A DNA stretch of 64,000 nucleotides from Rhizophagus clarus (GCA_015698045.1 BLAL01000356.1:1116001-1180000), one strand, 5' to 3'. Counted from the stretch's first letter, positions 11,968-24,775 are shown. Numbers and translations are program-made. Notes: generated by a model from the letters alone, not told the origin.

Positions 11968-14689
11968 GCTCAAAAAGTTTCAATTTCAGCAAATGAATTT
12001 TATTAACATAGACGATATATTTATAAAAATGTATCAAAGTTTGAGATATTCCTTTTTTTTTCTTTTTTTTTTGTTTTATTTATTAGTATAAATATTGGGT
12101 TTGTATAATCTAAAGAATAAATTTTCTTTTATATTTAAGCCGTTACAATTTTATTTTATTTTTCTTTCAAGGATCGTGCAGTAACTTTATTATAAAATAT
12201 TCAGTGAAAACAAAATATATTGTTATGATACTGTACTCTTATTTAATTCATCCAGATGAGAACCATGAAATAAGTTTCAATTTTAAAATTTAACTAATGT
12301 CATAAAAAAAATTTTAATTTTGATAATTGTATTTCCTTATGATTATTGTCACAATTAACTCAAACTAAGTTCTCAATCCCACCCATCCTCCCTTTTATGT
12401 TAACTAGCTTTGGTACATGTCAATACCTCCTGAAATCCTAATTATAAATTCTTGTATGATGTTTTTGTTTGATGTTTTAGGTCAATAAAATCATAAAAAT
12501 GAATCTTAATGTTAATTATACAGTATATGTCGCTCTATAACATTCTCAATGAGATAATTTTCCAAGAATTTACAAGATTGGCATTGACTTAATATTGAGA
12601 TCATGGGAGATGGGTGTAAGGTCTGCTGCACAAGCTGAATCGTAACTAGTAAGGATTATTTGATGTCCAAAATGCAAAATCGTCTTGTTAAAAGGAAAGT
12701 AACTTGTAAAAGTTGTAAGAGTATATACGGTAAAAATAACATTATCTCATCTCAATTTACTATAAAATCCCTTATATATATCACTTAATATAGCATCTCA
12801 ATTTCATTTTTCTCTCTTCAATATCCCGCATTTCTTCAGTTATATAAATCAATTTTGTTAAATGTACAAAAATATTTCGTATTAATCGCCAAGTTATCTA
12901 TTTGGTTTGTATAATTGTTACTTCTGTGCATTCAAAAATTATATTAAAGACATATTCTTCTTGTTGATCTCAAAACTTTAGTGAATTGTTTGTTGTTAAC
13001 TTTAAATGGGTTATGCTATAATTAGATTTGATTATCATATCATTTTTTACCAAAGAGTTTTCGAATATTTTAGAAATAATATATTCAAAATCTAAAACTA
13101 ATTTTCAATGAACAGGAATTTTTGACAAATTACATGCCTTAATTAGTTAATTCTAGCTGAAATTATAAATGTGGTAAAAATTATGTTATACATTAAAATT
13201 CTAAATGCATATTGATTCTTTATTATATTTGTTTAAAAAATTTTATAGTTCCAAATGTTTTTTAGTTCTTTCCTTTCTATTTGATATATATTGGTAATAT
13301 TTTAAAAATTGCAATACATTATACATATAGAGGGTGTCGTTTAATCCAGCTTGCAAGCTCTTCCAAATATAGAATTTTGAATTATTTGACCACTCAAATT
13401 ATATTAGACTGCTTTAAATATATTTTAAATCATAGATATAATGTTTAAAGCCTTTTTCTAGCATTGTATTACAAATTTCGAGGCTATCGATCTAATTTCT
13501 TTTCAATATATGTCTTTATTTTTTTCTTCATTTACTAGAAGAGAAAGTAGTAGGAAGCCAAAGCAAAAATATAGTACTTTATAAAGGTTTTTTTCATATA
13601 GACATGTGGCCAGCTTTCCATTGGTAATAGTGAAGAAGACTGAGTGTTTGGCTTATTGGATTTCTGTGTATATAAAAAGTTTGTAATTCTATTTATGATG
13701 TTTGATATGAAAATAATAATATTATATGAATGTGAATATGTATATATATTTAAGATCTATTTTAATATTTTTTACTAAAGTAATTTTAATATATTTTATA
13801 ATAGAATAATCTGTAATGATTGTTACTGTATATTTTGGAATTATGAATATATGGGAATTTGTAAAGTTATAATTTAAAAGTCTAACTGTTTAACAAATTA
13901 CATTTCTTATCTATATTATAATGCAGGGTATATATTTCCAATATATTTGAATAAAACTATAGCCTATACAGAATCAACCTGCTTGATATATATATCCATA
14001 ATTAATTTACAAACTAAAAATTAAATGTCATAATTATCATCTAATGCACTTGTTTACTTTCTTCTTCGCTATCACTGTTCTGCTTTTTATAATAATCTTT
14101 TTCTTTTAATGTCTGTATTAATTGTATCAATTAAACAGGAAATCCTCATTGCACTAGTTTTTTTTTCATCACTTTGTTATAGGAATAAGTTTTGTGTTTT
14201 AAGTTATTTGGAAATAAAATTATATGATATAACTTGTATAATTATAATTTTAGATTGTTTTTATAAAAAGTAATTCAAGTTTCGTATATATAATATACTA
14301 TATTAAACTGAAATGAAGAAATAAATATTTAAAATTTGATATAAATAATTAAGGTTAGGGTTAGAGATTATAATTAAGTTCATTATGTTATTATTATTTC
14401 ACATAATTAAGTATTTTATGATATAATATATAATAAATTAGTTTGAAAAAGTGCTATTTGTTTTAAAATATCTTAAACAATCATTATAAAAATTCTAATC
14501 AGTAAATAAAGGATAATGTAAGTTAAATATTTTAAAAGTTATATAAATACTATAAGAATTGCATTTTCTATTTTTAATAAAAGTAGTCCACATCCACAAT
14601 TTTTCTAAACTAATATGTTTTCAAATCTTGTTGTTTGCTGTTGAATCACATATGGATATAGGCAAATAGAGTGGATGGTAAATACGAAT
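11968..14689. other. AT-rich spacer
   Basis: No gene supported. A short stretch at 12600-12735 has three cysteine codons in a row-like pattern in two frames but is interrupted by stops. Confidence 0.4.
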
Positions 14690-14790
14690 CCCAATTTACT
14701 TGTGGACTTAAGACTTGTGGTCCTGCTGACAAATTATCAGGAAGTACTGTATATGTGCTTATATAGCACCAGATGTTATGATCTCCCATG
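14690..14790 (+). pseudogene. Kinase activation-segment relic
   Basis: About 30 codons in shifting frames read as a TKL activation segment: DLRL, then CGPADKLSGSTVY, then after a shift LIYIAPDVM. This matches the DLGLCGPA..YGVIPYIAPE pattern usual in this kinase family. Nothing else of a kinase is readable on either side, so this is an isolated fossil or chance resemblance. Confidence 0.35.
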
Positions 14791-16823
14791 AAGTATTTAG
14801 ATAATATTTCACATGAAGTACAATTAAAATGTTCAGCTTATTTGTCTAGGTTGATAGTAAATAGTGTATAAATTAAAAGAAAAATGTATATTATTTTATA
14901 AAATGTCATGTTATTAAATTTTGAATAGCATTGGAAAGATCTTATAAAATATTTAAAAATTTGAGTTTGCAAGATTGTGTTAAATATATTGAATCATATT
15001 ATTAAGAAAACATCTATTCGGTGTTAAAATCATCCAAAACATTATGATTGAACAACATTACATCTATTAAAACAATGTGTTAAATAATAAAGAGTAATGA
15101 AATATTAGTAATTAGTTATTTGATGTATATAATGGAAAAGAGGTGGTGAAACCCATGTATAAAAGATTATTGATATAAGATTTCAGTATAAATTTTTATA
15201 TAATAATTTATTATAAATATAATAAGTATAATACTAGTATTTGGTGCAAGAATAGCGATTAAGATGTAAAAAGTTTAGGCTGAATGAAATGAATAAAATT
15301 ATATTTTTTTTTTAAAAAAAAAAATATTTAACAAAGTAAATTAATATAAATGTGTAGACAGAAAGAGTGTGTAAAATGTAAATGAAATAATAGGGGAAAG
15401 AAATAAATCGTTAAAAAAAGATAGATCTCCTATATATAATGATTTTTGATTAAATCAAAGCCACATCACGAACCTCACCAAAATTGGTATACTACCTTTC
15501 AGAATTTATGATTATTGATTGATTACACAGTACGCAGAATTATATAATCATATTTTTTTTGATTAAGAGTAATGTAATACATATTATTCTACCATGATGT
15601 CAGCATGACATCATTAAACCAGTAAAATACCTTTCGGAAAGGATTTTGGATGGTACTTGTGATCGTTTCGTCAGAATAATAAATATAATACGAGCATAGT
15701 ATGTCTTATTTTTACTAAGTCCGTAATTTTACTCCTAAACGCATCGGACAGTAGTTCCTAATAATAATCATCACTAAAATTAAACGGTCGATCGATACCA
15801 CGCTTTAAATTTCTTTGGTCATTATTAACGAGCAAGAGATAATTGTTGCATAATTGTAAATTTGTAAAAAAATAAAAATCATATGATAACAATGGATCAT
15901 TCTCGCTTTTAATAATGATTTATTAACTAGTACATAATGCAACACAATGCAACCGCGACGGTAAAATTTACTTAAGATTCTACAAGCAGTATATAATATT
16001 TTATGATGAAAGTATTGCAAATATTTATGTTTATATTATGTTTCCTAATAATCATCCGTAATTTTCTTTATTGATATTTTTATGTACGACAAACACGACA
16101 AATAAAGCTAAAAAGTCTATCAATAGTTATCGCCGTGGTCTAAAATCTAAATTAGTTATTTCGCAGCTTAGGCAGTGCACATGGTTTAATGTTTCTTAAA
16201 ATAGCTTATTAACATTGGCACAAAAAATATTTTATTTTAAAATAAATTTTTTTTTTTTATTATGTAAACAAAAGAAATTGCAAAAAAGGAATGAACATAA
16301 GGGGCAGTTAAAACACATGAACGATCTATTTGTACTTAATTAGACTAACATTATCGGTAACAGCCGTGAATCGAAGATCGAGACAAATTAATCTCTCCGT
16401 ATTATACTCCGGTAAGCTAATGCTCAACTTTCTCAACTTTTATATGCTACAAATACTTTAGCTCATATTAGTTTGGAAAGAGGTGGAAATTCCACTTGGA
16501 AGTCCAAAACTTTCATTCGATGAAATCTTCAGCCTAATAGCTGTCTTACATAATCAATTCCACACACTGTCGACATATGGTCTTTGTGTGATTGACCTCC
16601 TCAATGTTTGATCGACAAATTTAGAAAGGAATTTTTTTATTGGTAGTACTTTTGCTTGAGATTGTCTTTCCTACCACGGTTAACCACTTCCTCGTACTTG
16701 ACCTTAAGGGGAACTAATTATTAAGCCATTTTCTAGTGACTGTAAATGCCTATATATGAGGGAATAAAATCAAAGCGAGTTTTTAAGTAAGTCCATGGAC
16801 ATATTTCAGGAAACGGCTTAATA
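14791..16823. other. AT-rich spacer
   Basis: No gene supported. Small ORFs here (for example the minus-strand one at 15805-16020) have no recognisable domain, signal peptide or splice context. Confidence 0.4.
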
Positions 16824-17098
16824 GATGAAGATCTCATTCAAATATCTATATATAATGGAATGAAATCATTGACCTTTAAATTAAATTTGACCAAAAATGC
16901 AAGAAATACCCGTAGTGAATTCATTATAATTATTCCAAATTAATATATTATCCGGTGACTGTGAAACGTAACCATTGATCGAAGATTTTATTCAAACGTT
17001 TATATAAAGTGGAGTGATGAGCTTTTAGAATTTAGATAAGTTTGACCAAAAATGCAAGAAATTTCCACAGTGCACTCACCAATTATAAATATTCCGAG
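16824..17098 (+). repeat. 155-bp tandem duplication of promoter and start codon
   Basis: Two imperfect copies follow each other. Each runs from a GATGAAGAT/GATCGAAGAT word through ATTCAAA and TATATA/TATATAAA to TTTGACCAAAAATGCAAGAAAT and ends at ATTATTCC/AATATTCC. The equivalent ATGs lie at 16897 and 17052, a 155-base period. The first copy reads MQEIPVVNSL and then TAA. The second reads MQEISTVHSPIINIPSELF and opens the F-box gene. Confidence 0.75.
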
Positions 17099-18029
17099 TG
17101 AACTCTTTATTGAAATTTGTTCTTTTTTATCCCCACATGAATTACTCACACTTTCTCAAGTATGTCGTAAATTTCGTGGATGTTTATGTGCCCCGAATTC
17201 TCTTGTTACTCAACAAATATGGAAGGATTCTCGTTTAAAATTTATGCCAAAAGAAGATATGCCACCACCAGAAGGTATGAGTGAAGAGAAATATGCCGAA
17301 TTATTAATGAAAGAACGAGGATGTCAAATTTGTATACGAACTAAAGAATGTAGAATATATTGGGAATTTGCGATTAGATGTTGTGAAAGATGTCATTCAA
17401 ATAAAACCATGAGGTAAGTACTATACTCAAATAATAGATAAAAGTTTGAAGAGTAATGAGTAATTTATAAATTTATAAACTAATGATTTTTTTTTTAATA
17501 AATTAGTCAGTGCTTGATTACCAAAGATAAATATCCTTCAGAATTTGTTAACATCATGCCATACTCTTATAACGAACCTACAAAATATTATTGGAAAGAA
17601 AATGTTTATCTTGCATATTCTCAATATAATTGTTTATCAGAAAATGAGAAAAAAATTTGGTTAGATAATATGAAATATATATTTAATTCTATAATGGATT
17701 ATGTTAAACAACGTAAATTACAAGAAAGGTCTCCTTCACGTTTACAGCCTTATTTATTTGTTCCAGATTTAAGATTTTCATCTTTTGGATTCGAAGAACC
17801 ACTTTTAGCTCAACCTCTATTTCTACTTCCATCTCCGTCCAGACCTTTACATAGAAGTATTGGTCAAATTGCATTAATTCCAAAAAATAATATTTTTGAA
17901 ACTTCTAATAAGCAAAAAAATGATAATTTTATTAAAAACAAGAAGGAACTAAATAATAATTTCTATAATATTAATATGAAAGTGAAAGGAAAAAATCTTA
18001 AAAATAAGTTTGCTTATAAATATGGTTAA
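17052..18029 (+). CDS. F-box protein with a cysteine-rich (zinc-binding) segment
   Basis: Two exons, 17052-17413 and 17507-18029, joined across GTAAGT..TTAG in phase 2, give 294 residues. An F-box lies at residues ~14-50 (IPSELFIEICSFLSPHELLTLSQVCRKF). F-box proteins link substrates to SCF ubiquitin ligases through Skp1. A putative zinc module follows at ~96-125 (CQIC, CRIYW, CCERC). It runs across the intron into QCLITKDKYPSEF. The second half has acidic and aromatic stretches and a low-complexity Asn/Lys tail. The start is the second of two duplicated ATGs; the upstream one meets a stop after 10 codons, so it could act as a short upstream ORF. The gene converges on the F-box gene at 18438. 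Confidence 0.85.
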
Positions 18030-18437
18030 GTTGAATTAGTAGAATATTTTGACAAAAAAAAAAAAAAATGTCTTTTTTTAACATTAATATGATTCTATTA
18101 TTTCCTAAAAATACGTATAAATAAAAATATCATTTATTTATTTTAAGAATGATATGGACGAATATTATAATTGTAAGAAATATATTCATTCATATTACTA
18201 TCATAGGTGAAAATACAAACACGTTAAATTCCGCATAAATTATACTAATAATTTTATTGATTTCATTCTACAAATAGTTCTGACAAAAATCATCACAATA
18301 CGGCAGAAATTATAATTTTTAAGTAATTAAAAGAAATGCGAATCCTTACCAACCAATTGCCTTATGCTGATTTCAAGAACTAATATTAAAATATCAAACT
18401 TTGAAACATCTCATAATATATTGCAAAATAACTTTAT

Positions 18438-20078
18438 CTAAATAATTTCTTTTATAAAAACATCAATATCAATATGTAAATCATAATATTTTAGAACTTG
18501 AATACCATGTAATTTAAATTCCTTCACTTCATCTTTCAAAAGAAATAATTCGCCATAAGGTTTTTCTAAAATATTCAAATATTTAACTCTTTTCTTTTTC
18601 ATAATATATTCCTTTATATAAGGAAGAATATCCTCATTTTCTTCAGTCTTACTATATTTAATCAACAATTTTTTAATATAAGTATTTTGAGAGTTTCTTA
18701 AAAATAATTCCAAGTCATTTATATCAATTTTAAGACTCAAATCCAAATATTCCATTTTAAAAGGAAGAATTTGTCCTAATTTTTGTAATACAATGGAGCT
18801 TAATTCACTTTCTTCAATACCGTTACAAGTGGCATCAATATAAAGATAATTAAGACTTTGCTTATTAATTTCAATTAAATCAAATGTTGAAACAATATTC
18901 TGAACATTTAATCCATTATGTAAATGTAAAAATTTAATATTACCACAATATGATTTAAGTAATTTTAATAATTGAAAGTTATAACAATGTCCATTGCCAA
19001 AATTTTCCAAATAATTGCCGGACTTTTGCATTAATAATTCTATTGATTCCAATATTTCATTATTCCAAAATAAAGATTTTAATTTAAATGGTTTAGTAGT
19101 ATTAATTATATTATTTATAAATTTGGTATCTAAAAAATTACAATAAATTATATGTACTGATTCTAAGTTATTTAATTGATTTAATACCTCACTTAGAACA
19201 ACCACATCATTAAGATAAACACGATAAAATATAATTGTCTTTAATGTATTTAGACAATTAGGATTTTTTAATGATAGTAATGAATGGTATAAGGAATATA
19301 AATTATGATGATAAAATGTAATCTTTCTTAGATTTTCTTGAGAATTAATTATTTGTGATAACAATTTTTCTGTTTTTAGATGATCATCATGACCATGTTT
19401 ATGTAAAAATTGAAAATAAAGGGATGAAATTGAATTGCAATTAGAATGGAAAAATATTAAAAATTTTGATATATTATGAGATATTCTATTAAGATTAAGT
19501 GTCAAATTTTTAATATTACGAATGAAATTTGGTTTTTGTAGAATTAATACAATAGAAGAATCAACATAATATTTTTCTTCTGCATCAATTATAACTTCAA
19601 AACTATGCAAACTGACTTCATTTTCAATAAATATTAGAAATAATAACCTAGAAATTAGGTGTAGGGAAGATTTATATATAAAATTGCTTGAAGGTCTTCT
19701 AATGGCTTTTATCCAATTTTTAATAGAATTATGAACTTTATTTGTATTTAATTGTTGAATAAATTCAGGATAATTAAATAATGTATTTGAGGAAAATAAA
19801 TCATTATTAATTCCATAATCACTTAATTTTGATTTATCATCATCATTTAAATTATGCAAATAAATTTCAATAAAGTGATAATTTTTAGGATATTTCATTG
19901 AAAATGGATCTTCCCATAATAATGGAATTGTCAAACGACACCATAATCTATTAACCAATATGCATGAATGTAATGTTTTATAATCATAATGAAAATATTG
20001 TATAATTTCAACTATTAACTCTGCTGGTAGATATAACTTGGAGCATGCCATATTAAATCCAAAGTTATAGTACGCCAA
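18438..20078 (-). CDS. F-box/LRR-like protein
   Basis: Single-exon frame of 546 codons from ATG at 20078. The second ATG, at 20051 (MACSKLYLPAELIVEIIQYF), is the more likely start because the F-box begins right after it and this is the usual N-terminal pattern in this expanded family; it gives 537 residues. The F-box occupies the first ~50 residues and includes SCILVNRLWCRLTIPLLWEDPF. The remainder has degenerate leucine/isoleucine-rich repeats (LESVHIIYCNFLD, LKSLFWNNE, MEYLDLSLKI) that would form the substrate-binding solenoid of an SCF adaptor. No frameshift or internal stop, so it is likely functional. Confidence 0.85.
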   Translation of the reverse strand: MAYYNFGFNMACSKLYLPAELIVEIIQYFHYDYKTLHSCILVNRLWCRLTIPLLWEDPFSMKYPKNYHFIEIYLHNLNDDDKSKLSDYGINNDLFSSNTLFNYPEFIQQLNTNKVHNSIKNWIKAIRRPSSNFIYKSSLHLISRLLFLIFIENEVSLHSFEVIIDAEEKYYVDSSIVLILQKPNFIRNIKNLTLNLNRISHNISKFLIFFHSNCNSISSLYFQFLHKHGHDDHLKTEKLLSQIINSQENLRKITFYHHNLYSLYHSLLSLKNPNCLNTLKTIIFYRVYLNDVVVLSEVLNQLNNLESVHIIYCNFLDTKFINNIINTTKPFKLKSLFWNNEILESIELLMQKSGNYLENFGNGHCYNFQLLKLLKSYCGNIKFLHLHNGLNVQNIVSTFDLIEINKQSLNYLYIDATCNGIEESELSSIVLQKLGQILPFKMEYLDLSLKIDINDLELFLRNSQNTYIKKLLIKYSKTEENEDILPYIKEYIMKKKRVKYLNILEKPYGELFLLKDEVKEFKLHGIQVLKYYDLHIDIDVFIKEII

Positions 20079-20288
20079 AAAAAACAGGTAAATTTATATG
20101 TGACAATTTCACTTGTAATGATGACCACTACGGTTTCTCAAATTTGTATGTAAAACTTAACACAATTACTCACATTACGCAAAGTTTAGTATGTGATGTA
20201 CAAAGGTGAATGTAGTTTTTAACAATAATCCAAAAATATATCATGTAATAATATCGAAGTAATATTAAATAAATTACTTGGAATTAGA

Positions 20289-20420
20289 GTTTGGAACCGG
20301 ATGCACCATCCGGTTTTAAATACGGTTTCACCCGTTTTTTTTTTGACGATTCGGTTTAATCCGAATTTATACTGCAAAAACTGGTTTGCGCTTAAAGCGG
20401 GTGCATCCGGGTGCCCAAAC
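20289..20420. mobile_element. Small foldback (MITE-like) element
   Basis: Outer ends form an inverted repeat. The left end reads GTTTGG-AA-CCGGATGCACC and the reverse complement of the right end reads GTTTGG-GCAC-CCGGATGCACC. The element is about 132 bp, much more GC-rich than its surroundings, and has further internal CCGGTTT/CGGTTT words. I see no clear target-site duplication and no coding capacity. Confidence 0.5.
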
Positions 20421-20526
20421 CAGTTTGATATTGAGGCTTTATAGATCCGGCTCGAATTACGAAATAATAAATCACGCGATATTGGTAAAAGTTGGTTGTA
20501 TTTATAATATTTACGTTTCAAGACTA

Positions 20527-20543
20527 ACCAAAGATTTATTAAT
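20527..20543. repeat. Left target-site duplication
   Basis: ACCAAAGATTTATTAAT, repeated exactly at 22282-22298. Confidence 0.7.
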
Positions 20544-22281
20544 ATATTATTTATATTTGTCATTCGTATTTCTCTTTTACTCTCACGTTTTTTTCAAGTA
20601 CAAAAAGTCATTTCATCTAGTATATAAAAAAAATATTTTACCTTTATTAGAAATAAACTTTATGATAGATATACCTTTATTGAAAAACGACGTTCCCTAG
20701 GGAACCAATTAAATCGTTACAAAAAGTATCGTTTTCACTTTGGGATATATCAGATATGCCCCTTGTTCTCACTTATCACATGACTCTGATACCCTTGTAA
20801 AATTCCTTCATGTCGAATAAAGATGGTTTATTACGACATGGATGCTGTCACCATCAAAAATTCATTTCTAAACGTACCACATTGAACCTAAATCTCCTAA
20901 CTTTCGAAACACCTTCAATCGCCGTACTGGCATTGAGTACAACACCACATATTTCAGCTAACAACATCAAAAAAACATCAGCAAATCAGCGCTACAACAA
21001 CTAGACATACGTTAAACACTTTACTTCATGGAGACTCACACCGCCAGATTCTGGCAAGTATCGCCGATCTACCTTAAAAAAAGCAACAACAACGCCGCGA
21101 CCGTTTATATCGTCGCGCTCACTACTGGATTGAAATATAAAAACATCGCTAAACCCAAAGAAATCAAACCACATTTAGCACGCGCTTGTTTAATTAGCGC
21201 TCATTACATTTGTGAAGCTTTACCTTCTGCTTATGCTCATGCAAAATACATCAAAAAAAGGCACTCCTTGTCAAGTCTTAGGCAAATATCCAAATTATGT
21301 TCCTTTGTCCGATGTCCATGCCAAGATGCTGTGGTCAAGAAATATACAACCAGAGGCAAGATTGACTACGCTCGTCGTTTCGAGCGCATGAAAGGTACTA
21401 AACTTATGGAAGAATTAGCTCCTCTGTCTGTGCTTTTCCTGAAATCGAAGTAAAATACCCTTTAGTCTATTCTCTCGTGGATGATCGTTCGCACCTTTAT
21501 GGATATAGGTATGAAACTAATCCATCAGTTGTTACATCTCTTAGCGGTTCAGGTTTGCCCTGGAAGCGTCACTTTCGAAATCATCGTCCCGATTCCACTA
21601 GTTCACCTAATCACCTCAGAGGTTCTCGATCAAATCAGGACAGAACTTCTTTTGGATGAATGGAATCTACACACGCATTTTCTTTTAATGAAACTGTTAT
21701 AGGTTTGGACTCTTCACGATCACTCAGGGTATCGTCTTCTCGTTCTAATCCACCTGTAGATGTTGGTGGATCTTCATCTGCACATTCTGATGAGTTGGCT
21801 CCTTTACCAAATTTTACGAATTTATCGACCTTCAATACGGCTTCCAAGAGACGCAAACGAAATGTTTCCTCCGTTCCTCGCGTTTGAAGCGACGCCTGGT
21901 TTTATGCGGATATATAGTTCGCTCTTTTAGCTTAGCTTTTTTACATGTTATTTCCTTTTTTTTATCACCTTTTTTATAAATTAATAACAGAGTTGGATCA
22001 TTCCCCACCTTACAGTGTTTACGTGGAGCTAGCGGTTTGCTGGAAAGAATAACACGTCCTTTTTCTTTTAATTGGTGTCGTTTCATTTACGTTCGGCACT
22101 ATGGATATAGTTTAGTTGGGCGTTGAGTTTTTTTTTAACGAAAGGTGGGCCCTGCCTCCTTATGGGATGTTTGTTGAGGTTAGTCGCATACATAGTTTTA
22201 TTTTTGTTACTGTACCTTGTAGGTTGAGTTCTTTGACTTTGTATCGGTTACTTCCTTTCTAAATAAAATAAATAAATAAAT
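20544..22281 (+). mobile_element. Decayed non-LTR retroelement insertion (1.74 kb)
   Basis: A segment with higher GC than its flanks, bounded by a 17-bp direct repeat and ending in an A-rich AAATA-type tail at 22261-22281; these are hallmarks of target-primed reverse transcription. Coding-like sequence runs from ~20810 to 21890 but hops between frames. Examples are METHTARFWQVSPIYLKKS at 21028, then KYPLVYSLVDDRSHLYGYRYE, then a Ser-rich piece at 21660-21887. No reverse-transcriptase or endonuclease motif is visible. It is therefore a 5'-truncated or non-autonomous element; I do not recognise its protein. The 3' region 21900-22260 is non-coding and U/G-rich. Confidence 0.65.
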
Positions 22282-22298
22282 ACCAAAGATTTATTAAT
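22282..22298. repeat. Right target-site duplication
   Basis: Exact copy of 20527-20543, directly after the A-rich tail. Confidence 0.7.
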
Positions 22299-23430
22299 TA
22301 GTATAATAAATAAAAAGCTCAGCTATAGTTAAAAGGCGAACGATGATATAAAATCATGAAAATGACTATACCTTTCTTAAATATGAGATGGAATGAAATG
22401 TTTTAAGAATGAGACGTAACCGCAATTGTGACATTGGTTTTTTTTTAACTCAGTTTTTTAATCCCTCGATTTATACTATACTTAATCTTAGGAAGTTGTC
22501 TTACGGAAACCTGTATAGTAGTAGACATGGGTGGAAATTATTTTGAGCAGAAAAAGATTATAAGTGAGAATCTCGTGGTCGGAAATATAGATAGAAACAC
22601 TTATAAAATGCAAAGAAATAACTTGATGCTTAGACTAACATTAAATGCCTAAAAAAATGCGTACTCGTTCCTTCTTTGATAGTATCATATTACTATTAAT
22701 TAATATGAATTTTCTCCCGGATTTTATCTTTGTATGTTAACAATTTAAAAACAAAATTATTTCACAAATCATATTCCAAGTTTATTTCAGTTACTTATAC
22801 GTGGAAAGTAATTAAACAAAACATAGTATCATAATAATTTACTACTAATTAGAAATGTATAGAATAAATTATTTTAATTTTCGAGATAAATTAGTTGTAA
22901 ACTTGATTTTCTGTTACAGGTAGTAAATAATCTTTTTCATTCTCAATTATTTTTATATACACCAAAATATTTCCTATTTAATACATTAAATTATGATTGG
23001 GGTAATTTGCTTTGTTGATTGATAGTTGTTGTCATATAACATTTAATGAATTTCATGTGTTAAAATAATATATAAACCTGTTGAAGTTATATAACCAGTT
23101 TGAAATTAAGTAAATACTTAATTTTTTTATTGTACTTGATACTTTCGTATAATATAATTATTTCAAAATGGAATATTCTGTAATATAAAAGTCAGGATGA
23201 TTGTCGATCACATATGACTCATAATAATCACTTCTCATGATATTAACATTTAGTAAAATAAAATATGCTGGAAGGAAAAGAAGCCATTGATAAGAGTGAA
23301 CAATTGGTTTATAATAAAGTTTTTGTCGGTTAATGACTTCCGACATCGCGGAAATGATTATTTTGTGTTAAATAATTTCTCAGCTGCAACTGTAGAATAT
23401 TCGAGTGGCATATTTACGATGGAGCCAATT
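22299..23430. other. AT-rich spacer
   Basis: No gene supported. A 62-codon minus-strand ORF at 23158-23346 has a hydrophobic middle but no domain or convincing context. Confidence 0.4.
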
Positions 23431-24775
23431 TGAAAAGCACCAAATGATGTAGTTATATATCGTCCTCAATCATGACTGTGATCATCTAAAAGCAACTTTC
23501 CGTAAAGAGAAAACTCTTTGTGGACTTAAACATTATCAAGAAGCTATTGAAGCTATTACTACATTTCAAATTTTACTTCAAAGAATAGAAGCTAGTACAT
23601 ATCATGATAATGTTTTAATTGGTCAGAATACCGAGAAATCATTAAATCACGCGATACCGTTGGACTCTGAAAACCGGAATGGTCAATATAATTATCCACA
23701 TATTTTCAATAAATTTTATGAAAAGATTGAAATTAAGAAAACTCATCAAAGCAGCAATGATGATTTGGTCTATAAAATAAGGCCAAGGCTAGATCATGCC
23801 GATTTCTTAATTGATTATATCGAGATTTATCAAGTGGAAGAAAAGGGAGAGATTGGATTGCCAAATATAAATTATTAATGGTCTCAAAACATCCAGAGTA
23901 GTGCATAGTAATGAAATACCTCCAAATTCAAAGAGTTAATAACTGACATTGCTCAGAAGCTCAATGCAGTACCAGATCTTTGTAAAGAAGTGTATAAATT
24001 ATATGGTGGTCAGATTTTGAACCCATGGAATATCTTGAAAAAGATTTATTGCATCCGGTGGATATGAAGAGAATAGAAAAATAGTTCAATATAATTCTTT
24101 CCAAACAGAACGTTTGAAAATAGTCGATTAAGTAAAGATGTTGGTTCTAGGTTATTGATTTTACCTTCTTATTTTAATCATTCATGTGTTAATAAAAATA
24201 TTGATCGGTATATTCTTGGAGATTTGATGTTTGTAAGAACATGTCGACCTATTTTAAAGGGAGAGGAATTAATTTTTAGTTACTGTGATCCAATGAGCAC
24301 TTACGAAAAACGATCTGAGCATCTTAAATCTTATAATGTGAATTGTGATTGTCAACTTTGCGCATTGGATAGTTCTGAGGAACAAAAAATCAAGTTTTTG
24401 CGGACCAGTATCTTTAAAACTTACGAAAAATTAGCCCATAATTAACCATTGATCCCTCTTCTCTCATTAAAGAATTAACAGAAATGATTGTAATATTACA
24501 TTATTTAAGAAAAGGAAATCTAAATTTATCACTGAGGCCAAGAACTACACTGGCATTGACGCGCATATTAAAAATGGTGATCTCAGTCAGTCCCTTTCTA
24601 TAATGCAAGAAGCATACAATTTTTTGAAAGCAACAATATAATGAGTTTCACTGTCACTTTTCAAATTTCATTTGTTACTTTAAATTTGGACAGATGTAAG
24701 AGGCAAAGAAATGGTTTGATATAGAAGAGCCTTTAAGAGGAAAATTTAAAAATGACATTAAGTTAAAATAAGTGA
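23431..24775 (+). pseudogene. TPR-SET domain protein (lysine methyltransferase-like), broken
   Basis: Coding sequence is readable in pieces. A TPR-like helix pair lies at 23485-23600 (LKATFRKEKTLCGLKHYQEAIEA). An open stretch runs 23660-23878. The C-terminal half of a SET domain lies at 24155-24445. The SET piece keeps the diagnostic SYFNHSC motif, the RPILKGEELIFSYCDP strand and the cysteine cluster NCDCQLC of a post-SET zinc site. Several stops and frameshifts separate the parts. After 24445 about 100 codons of tail (GIDAHIKNGDLSQSLSIMQ) continue in other frames. SET proteins of this build methylate lysines using S-adenosylmethionine; this copy lacks the N-terminal part of the SET fold in frame and is almost certainly inactive. 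Confidence 0.75.

Noticed and set aside
14354-14366. GGTTAGGGTTAG, telomere-like repeat
   Set aside because: Only two TTAGGG units in ordinary AT-rich DNA; too short to mean an interstitial telomere.
15805-16020. 71-codon minus-strand ORF
   Set aside because: No domain, no splice or promoter context, residue mix typical of random AT-rich DNA.
21635-22086. Two minus-strand ORFs (73 and 84 codons)
   Set aside because: Lie antisense within the retroelement inserted on the plus strand; shadows of its GC-richer sequence.
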